The notes beneath the pieces were generated by a model. That model was not told the DNA's origin and did no database searches. It saw nothing but the letters and a program-made list of their open reading frames with translations. A stretch of 7,661 bases of DNA from CAYWBU01 sp942491525 (GTDB taxonomy: Bacteria > Desulfobacterota > Desulfomonilia > UBA1062): NCBI GenBank assembly GCA_942491525.1, contig CALOBW010000051.1:1-7661 (forward strand). The letters are read 5' to 3'. Below are positions 6,259-7,661 of the stretch, one piece after another; positions within the stretch are counted from its first letter, which is position 1; each line of letters starts with the position of its first letter. The position numbers were made by a program, and so were the translations under genes.

Positions 6259-6466
6259 ATCATATTTGAAAGGACTTCTTTTTTATAGGTTATTAAGATT
6301 ACCTATCGAGAAAGATTATCATGATCATTAGAGTCAATATGTTGAGCAAAAATCACAGAAGTTTGTTGCTAAGCTAAAACTGTACCCATTGACCTGTATA
6401 AGAAAATAACATATCCACCGATAACAAGAGGAATTGAAATAATTCAGTCCCAAATTTAAATACACC

Positions 6467-6518
6467 TAACTGCTATCTACCATGCCGTCCCTGGACTTCG
6501 ATTTGCGCTTTGTAGCGC
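6467..6518. repeat. Short repeat blocks shared with the gap at 7155-7194 (copy A)
   Basis: TAACTGCTAT (6467-6476) is followed 20 bases later by TTCGAT plus TTTGTAGCGC, separated by a 6-base TTGCGC insertion (6497-6518). The same two blocks recur at 7155-7194 in the opposite order. On the minus strand the left edge reads GTTAGGT, which fits the integron attC right-end consensus GTTRRRY, but no matching left end was found. Confidence 0.4.
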
Positions 6519-6580
6519 TAATTATTGGGAATTCTAAAAATAGATTTCAATCAACTTTCAATTAAGTATTCTACTTAGTA

Positions 6581-7081
6581 TTAAAATAACGGTTCAGTTG
6601 TAAATCCCGCACTAGGGTCTTTTTTCCAAGCTGCCTTTTTGCCATCATAATAAATAGGAATTCCGACAACTTCAGCAGTAGAAAGAGTTTCTACCCAGAA
6701 TTTATATTTATCATACCATCCGTATTTATACTTTTTACGGAATATATAAGTTTCACCTGGTTTGGCTTCGAATGAGTACGGTATCGTGTATTCACGAGAG
6801 GAATACCCTGTAATGTTACTGATACGTACTACAATTTCATGCTGCCCGGGTAGCACATGCACTTCTCGTGGACAATCCATCAAGCGCGAACCTAATGATT
6901 GTCCATCAGCACTTATAATATGGAAAGATTCACTAGCAATGAGTGCAAAATATCCTGATTCACATTTGATAATCGCCTCCTCACTCGGTTGTGGATCTCC
7001 ATGATAGAGTTGTTGCGTGGTGGCGCATCCGGAAATTAAAAGAGTTAATAAAAGTAAGTTCAGTATTTTATTAGGTTTCAT
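6581..7081 (-). CDS. Predicted lipoprotein of unknown function (166 aa)
   Basis: The protein has a clear lipoprotein signal: MKPNK, a hydrophobic stretch (ILNLLLLTLL) and the lipobox ISGC with Cys19, followed by ATT. The residue after the cysteine is Ala, so outer-membrane sorting is likely. The mature part has a segment ending in 'DGQSLGSRLM' and then 'VHVLPGQHEIVVRI', later 'FEAKPGETYIFR' and a Tyr/Lys/Trp-rich stretch (about residues 108-130). The pattern of a 'PGxHxI' strand followed by 'KPGETY' resembles small periplasmic lipoproteins of the DUF2846/PEGA kind, but only the general layout, so no family is assigned. Two further cysteines (CESG and DCPRE) could pair. GGAG lies 7 bases before the ATG at 7081. 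The gene is AT-rich and stands alone: gaps of 112 bases upstream and 335 bases downstream argue against tight operon structure with its neighbours. Confidence 0.8.
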   Translation of the reverse strand: MKPNKILNLLLLTLLISGCATTQQLYHGDPQPSEEAIIKCESGYFALIASESFHIISADGQSLGSRLMDCPREVHVLPGQHEIVVRISNITGYSSREYTIPYSFEAKPGETYIFRKKYKYGWYDKYKFWVETLSTAEVVGIPIYYDGKKAAWKKDPSAGFTTEPLF

Positions 7082-7117
7082 TATCTAACTCCAATGGTGT
7101 TTCTAAAAGTGATAATT

Positions 7118-7188
7118 CATATAACAACCACACATAAATCAAATATAATCTAAATTCGATTTTGTAGCGCAGCTCAACTGCATATAAC
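7118..7188. repeat. Direct repeat CATATAAC, two copies 63 bases apart
   Basis: CATATAAC occurs at 7118-7125 and 7181-7188, bracketing the gap between the 166-aa and 141-aa lipoprotein genes. Seen on the minus strand it is GTTATATG, a sequence common at integron cassette ends. There the two ends of a site should be inverted, whereas here they are direct. Confidence 0.35.
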
Positions 7189-7194
7189 TGCTAT
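7155..7194. repeat. Short repeat blocks shared with 6467-6518 (copy B)
   Basis: TTCGATTTTGTAGCGC (7155-7170) followed by TAACTGCTAT (7185-7194) repeats two blocks of copy A in swapped order. TAACTGCTAT runs into the stop codon of the 141-aa lipoprotein gene. The shared bases (16 and 10) are short but lie in equivalent places, downstream of a lipoprotein gene in each case. Confidence 0.4.
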
Positions 7195-7619
7195 TACTCT
7201 GCCAACCGCTCTAATTTAACACCATTGATGACAATCAACTCTTTGTCATTTTCATCAAAAGCTTTTAGTATCCATGTATTATCGCCTTCATAAATAAAAT
7301 TCAGCAATTTTACTTTACCGTTAAACTCTACCAAAAAGGAACTATCAATGGTTGATTTGAGGATCTTTCTGCCGCCATCTTCTATGCATCTGACAAGTAT
7401 GGTCTCATTAGGATTGAATGGACCAAATCCCTTTGTCGCAGATGTGCCTATGGCTACGACACCAAAGTCTTCTTTAGTATTATTGGAATGCAATTCTGGG
7501 AAAATAGCAATTGTAGAGAGGTTGCTTACTCGAATTACAGTAGGATGAATAGATATTGATTTATCACCACAGCCAAACATCAGCACCAATAAGATTGCCA
7601 CACATATAATTTTCTTCAT
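7194..7619 (-). CDS. Predicted small lipoprotein of unknown function (141 aa)
   Basis: I do not recognise this family. From the ATG at 7619 the protein begins MKK, then a hydrophobic stretch (IICVAILLVLM), then a lipobox-like FGC with Cys17, followed by GDKS. The residue after the cysteine is Gly. The mature part of about 125 residues alternates short hydrophobic strands with polar turns and ends in 'FNGKVKLLNFIYEGDNTWILKAFDENDKELIVINGVKL', which suggests a small all-beta domain. An ATG eight codons upstream (7643) is possible, but AGGA lies 5 bases before 7619, and starting there gives a normal signal peptide, so 7619 is preferred. The gene is AT-rich like the two other lipoprotein genes and in the same direction. 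Only 42 bases upstream are in the window, so its promoter is mostly out of view. Confidence 0.75.
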   Translation of the reverse strand: MKKIICVAILLVLMFGCGDKSISIHPTVIRVSNLSTIAIFPELHSNNTKEDFGVVAIGTSATKGFGPFNPNETILVRCIEDGGRKILKSTIDSSFLVEFNGKVKLLNFIYEGDNTWILKAFDENDKELIVINGVKLERLAE

Positions 7620-7661
7620 ACATATCCTGGTTTGAGACTTCATTTGATTATCTGTACAAAG

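Larger units (their letters stand above)
6246..6580. other. 335-base AT-rich gap between two lipoprotein genes
   Basis: No convincing gene is visible on either strand. The gap holds an inverted repeat ATAGGT-N10-ACCTAT (6285-6306) close to the start of the 290-aa lipoprotein gene. A GCGCT-TTGT-AGCGC mini-hairpin lies at 6505-6518, inside a short block repeated in the next gap. An AT-rich TAAGTA-TTC-TACTTA hairpin (6563-6577) lies just after the stop of the upstream gene. A promoter for the 290-aa lipoprotein presumably lies here, but no -35/-10 pair with good spacing stands out. Confidence 0.5.

Noticed and set aside
6316..6343. TTGACT...TAATCT as a sigma-70 promoter for the 290-aa lipoprotein
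   Set aside because: The spacer is only 13 bases, too short for a normal -35/-10 pair.
7118..7188. A complete attC site between the lipoprotein genes
   Set aside because: The two CATATAAC copies are in direct orientation. An attC site needs its outer ends inverted and an internal palindrome, which I could not find.

Overview
The window looks like chromosomal DNA from an anaerobic bacterium. The best inference is a Desulfobacterota/Desulfuromonadia-type lineage or another anaerobe with acetogen-like C1 enzymes. This rests on a heterodisulfide-reductase-like Fe-S protein next to a MetV-type protein (C-terminal-type domain of methylene-tetrahydrofolate reductase), and on a sigma-54 activator with a candidate -24/-12 promoter. 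No marker gene fixes the taxon.

Left part (1-4624, GC-rich, all minus strand). A membrane-anchored sigma-54 enhancer-binding protein (2558-4624) is followed downstream by a compact three-gene unit: an HdrD/GlpC-like iron-sulfur protein (1191-2378), a MetV-like cysteine-rich protein (480-1187), and the start of an exported protein of unknown function (1-492, running off the window). Within the unit the spacings are 3 bases and a 13-base overlap, so the three are probably co-transcribed. The 179-base gap before the unit holds a candidate sigma-54 promoter at a sensible distance from the start codon. Three inverted repeats lie about 70-115 bases upstream of the predicted transcription start, the usual place for enhancer sites. 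The simplest reading is a local circuit: a membrane sensor protein activates a sigma-54 promoter for a redox/one-carbon module. No MetF catalytic subunit is in view.

Middle (4625-5145). A 77-base divergent gap with an 8+8 base inverted repeat separates the regulator from a plus-strand YhcH/YjgK/YiaL-family sugar-related protein.

Right part (about 5190-7661). Base composition becomes distinctly AT-rich. Three minus-strand genes, each encoding a predicted lipoprotein of unknown function (290, 166 and 141 residues from the preferred starts), are separated by unusually long gaps (335 and 112 bases). A strong hairpin with a T tract (5255-5288) terminates this block against the YhcH gene. Two of the gaps share short repeated blocks in swapped order. 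The block reads as accessory or horizontally acquired DNA, but no integrase, transposase or complete attachment site is visible.
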